Shown here: piece by piece, positions 34,763 through 35,737 of the stretch
Layout of the letters: every line of letters starts with the position of its first letter
Numbering within the stretch: the first letter of the stretch is position 1
From: Actinotalea ferrariae
GTDB taxonomy: Bacteria; Actinomycetota; Actinomycetes; Actinomycetales; Cellulomonadaceae
Assembly: GCF_019733465.1 (NCBI RefSeq)
Contig: NZ_JACVQL010000002.1
Coordinates: 1-35,737, forward strand
Direction of reading: 5' to 3'
DNA: 35,737 nucleotides
Made by a program: the position numbers and the translations under genes
Notes under the pieces: model-generated
What the model saw: only the letters and a program-made list of their open reading frames with translations
What the model was told of the DNA's origin: nothing
Database searches by the model: none

Positions 34763-35737
34763 GCACGCCGCCGCGAGCGCAGCGTCCGGGCTCGCGCCCC
34801 GACGGACGAGGACGTGCAGCGTGGGCATGACCCGGGCGGCGACGTCGTCGCGCAGCGGCGCGAGCGACGCGACGACCGCGCCCGCGCCGAGCCGCAGGAG
34901 CACGCTCGCGAGCCCGAGCACCTCGCCGCCGGGTCGCACCGAGGCGCGGCCGACCTCGCACGCCGAGAGCACGACGAACGAGCCGGGCAGCACGGCGCCC
35001 TCGAGCTCGTGGGCGAAGAGCGGCCCGTCCGCGAGCCGCACCCAGGAGAACAGCGGGTTGTCCGTCTCGTGGTGGCCGTGGGCGGCGAGGTGCACGACGT
35101 CGGCCGTGCGCAGCGCGTCGGCGGCCGCGGACGTCGTCGCCGCCTCGCCGAGAAGGAGCCGCGCGTCGGGCCACGTGGCGGCCACCACCTCGGCCTCGGC
35201 CCGCGCGTGGCCGAGCCCCGGACCGGCCAGCACGACGGCGGCCGAGCCCCGCGCACGGACGGGCGCCAGTTGGAGCCGCGGGCTGACGCTCGTCGGCAGC
35301 CCCGCACGCGAGGGCACCAGCCCCCACGGCAGCGTCACGAGCGCACCGCCGGCGACGACGTGCAGCGGGCCGGGCGCGCCGAGCGGACGCACGAGGAGCT
35401 CGTCGAGCCGTCCGAGACCGCGCGCGAGCGAACGGCGCACGCCGTCGCGCAGCGGGATCGGGAGCACGGGGTTCGCGAGCACCTGGAGGTCGGCACGCAG
35501 CCGCCGCGTGAGCTCGTCGACGCTCGCCACGGGCGCGAGGTCCACGAGGCGCAGCCCCGCGGCGTCGGCCACCACGGCGTGCACCCGTCCCTGGTGCGCG
35601 ACGAGGTCGGCCACCGTGGCGCCGGGTGGCGCGGAGGGCCGGCGCGACGCCACCCCGGAGCCGGTCACGCCCGCCGACGGTGATGCCCGTCGGCCCGGGC
35701 GCAGGACGCGCACGAGCTCGCGCGCGGTCACCGGCCG
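34646..35737 (-). CDS. CHAT-domain (caspase-like) protease, 5' end probably beyond the window
   Basis: CHAT domains are clan CD cysteine peptidases related to caspases and separase. The visible 361 or more residues include the domain's hallmarks: LVTLPWGLVP, then VVHLAAHG with catalytic His (the second His, about 218 counting from a GTG at 35731), NPLFSWVRLADGPLFAHEL, and VVLSACEVG with the nucleophile Cys at about 258, followed by GGEVLGLASVLLRLGAGAVV. Both catalytic residues are intact. The C-terminal strand CFAPLVVAVPE is followed by a short Asp/Gly/Arg tail. The frame has no stop before the window end and family members usually carry N-terminal TPR or similar sensor repeats, so the protein is probably longer; the GTG at 35731 is only a possible start. 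It converges on and overlaps the S8-like gene, which suggests a linked function. Confidence 0.85.
   Translation of the reverse strand, partial: RPVTARELVRVLRPGRRASPSAGVTGSGVASRRPSAPPGATVADLVAHQGRVHAVVADAAGLRLVDLAPVASVDELTRRLRADLQVLANPVLPIPLRDGVRRSLARGLGRLDELLVRPLGAPGPLHVVAGGALVTLPWGLVPSRAGLPTSVSPRLQLAPVRARGSAAVVLAGPGLGHARAEAEVVAATWPDARLLLGEAATTSAAADALRTADVVHLAAHGHHETDNPLFSWVRLADGPLFAHELEGAVLPGSFVVLSACEVGRASVRPGGEVLGLASVLLRLGAGAVVASLAPLRDDVAARVMPTLHVLVRRGASPDAALAAACSGLDEPVPLTCFAPLVVAVPETDADAGDDRPGREHRGG

Overview
This is a very GC-rich (about 70% or more) chromosomal segment of an actinobacterium. Gene order, protein sequences, GTG/TTG starts and hairpins without U-tracts all fit Actinomycetota. 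The best guess is Micrococcales near Cellulomonadaceae, but the genus is inferred from impression, not from a search. Nearly the whole window is the core transcription/translation super-cluster, read on the minus strand from high to low coordinates.

Layout in transcription order (right to left): rplJ-rplL (33.6-32.5 kb); rpoB-rpoC (31.9-24.4 kb); the str operon rpsL-rpsG-fusA-tuf (24.0-19.65 kb); S10 and spc genes rpsJ-rplC-rplD-rplW-rplB-rpsS-rplV-rpsC-rplP-rpmC-rpsQ, then rplN-rplX-rplE-rpsN(Z)-rpsH-rplF-rplR-rpsE-rpmD-rplO (19.2-9.2 kb); secY-adk-map (9.06-6.34 kb); and infA-rpmJ-rpsM-rpsK-rpoA-rplQ (6.06-2.70 kb). rpsD, often found between rpsK and rpoA, is absent; two hairpins fill that spacer. 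Good sigma70-type promoters lie before rplJ, rpoB and rpsL, and plausible ones before rpsJ and infA. Strong GC hairpins follow rplL, rpoC, tuf, rplO and rplQ. These genes build the ribosome, RNA polymerase, the elongation factors and the Sec/Adk/Map maturation functions, and share growth-rate control.

The left edge holds three unrelated genes: an alpha/beta hydrolase, a ROK/polyphosphate-glucokinase-like protein and truA (cut by the window edge). Each has a TANNNT hexamer exactly 6 nt before its start codon, so all three are probably transcribed leaderless.

The right edge is accessory and the most unusual part. A small cytoplasmic subtilisin-fold (S8) protein on the plus strand converges on, and overlaps by 117 bp, a CHAT-domain (caspase-like) protein on the minus strand that probably runs past the window. 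The predicted catalytic Ser codon of the S8 protein (TCA) is the exact complement of the CHAT gene's TGA stop. I propose a two-protease module of unknown role.

Other notable structure: a near-identical 25-nt leader element shared by the rpsJ and rpsL operons; a 35-bp tandem repeat between rplL and rpoB; a 52-bp duplication of the hydrolase gene's 3' end; low-complexity tails on uL15, bL17, uS3 and uS5; and a possible attenuator hairpin in the rplJ leader.
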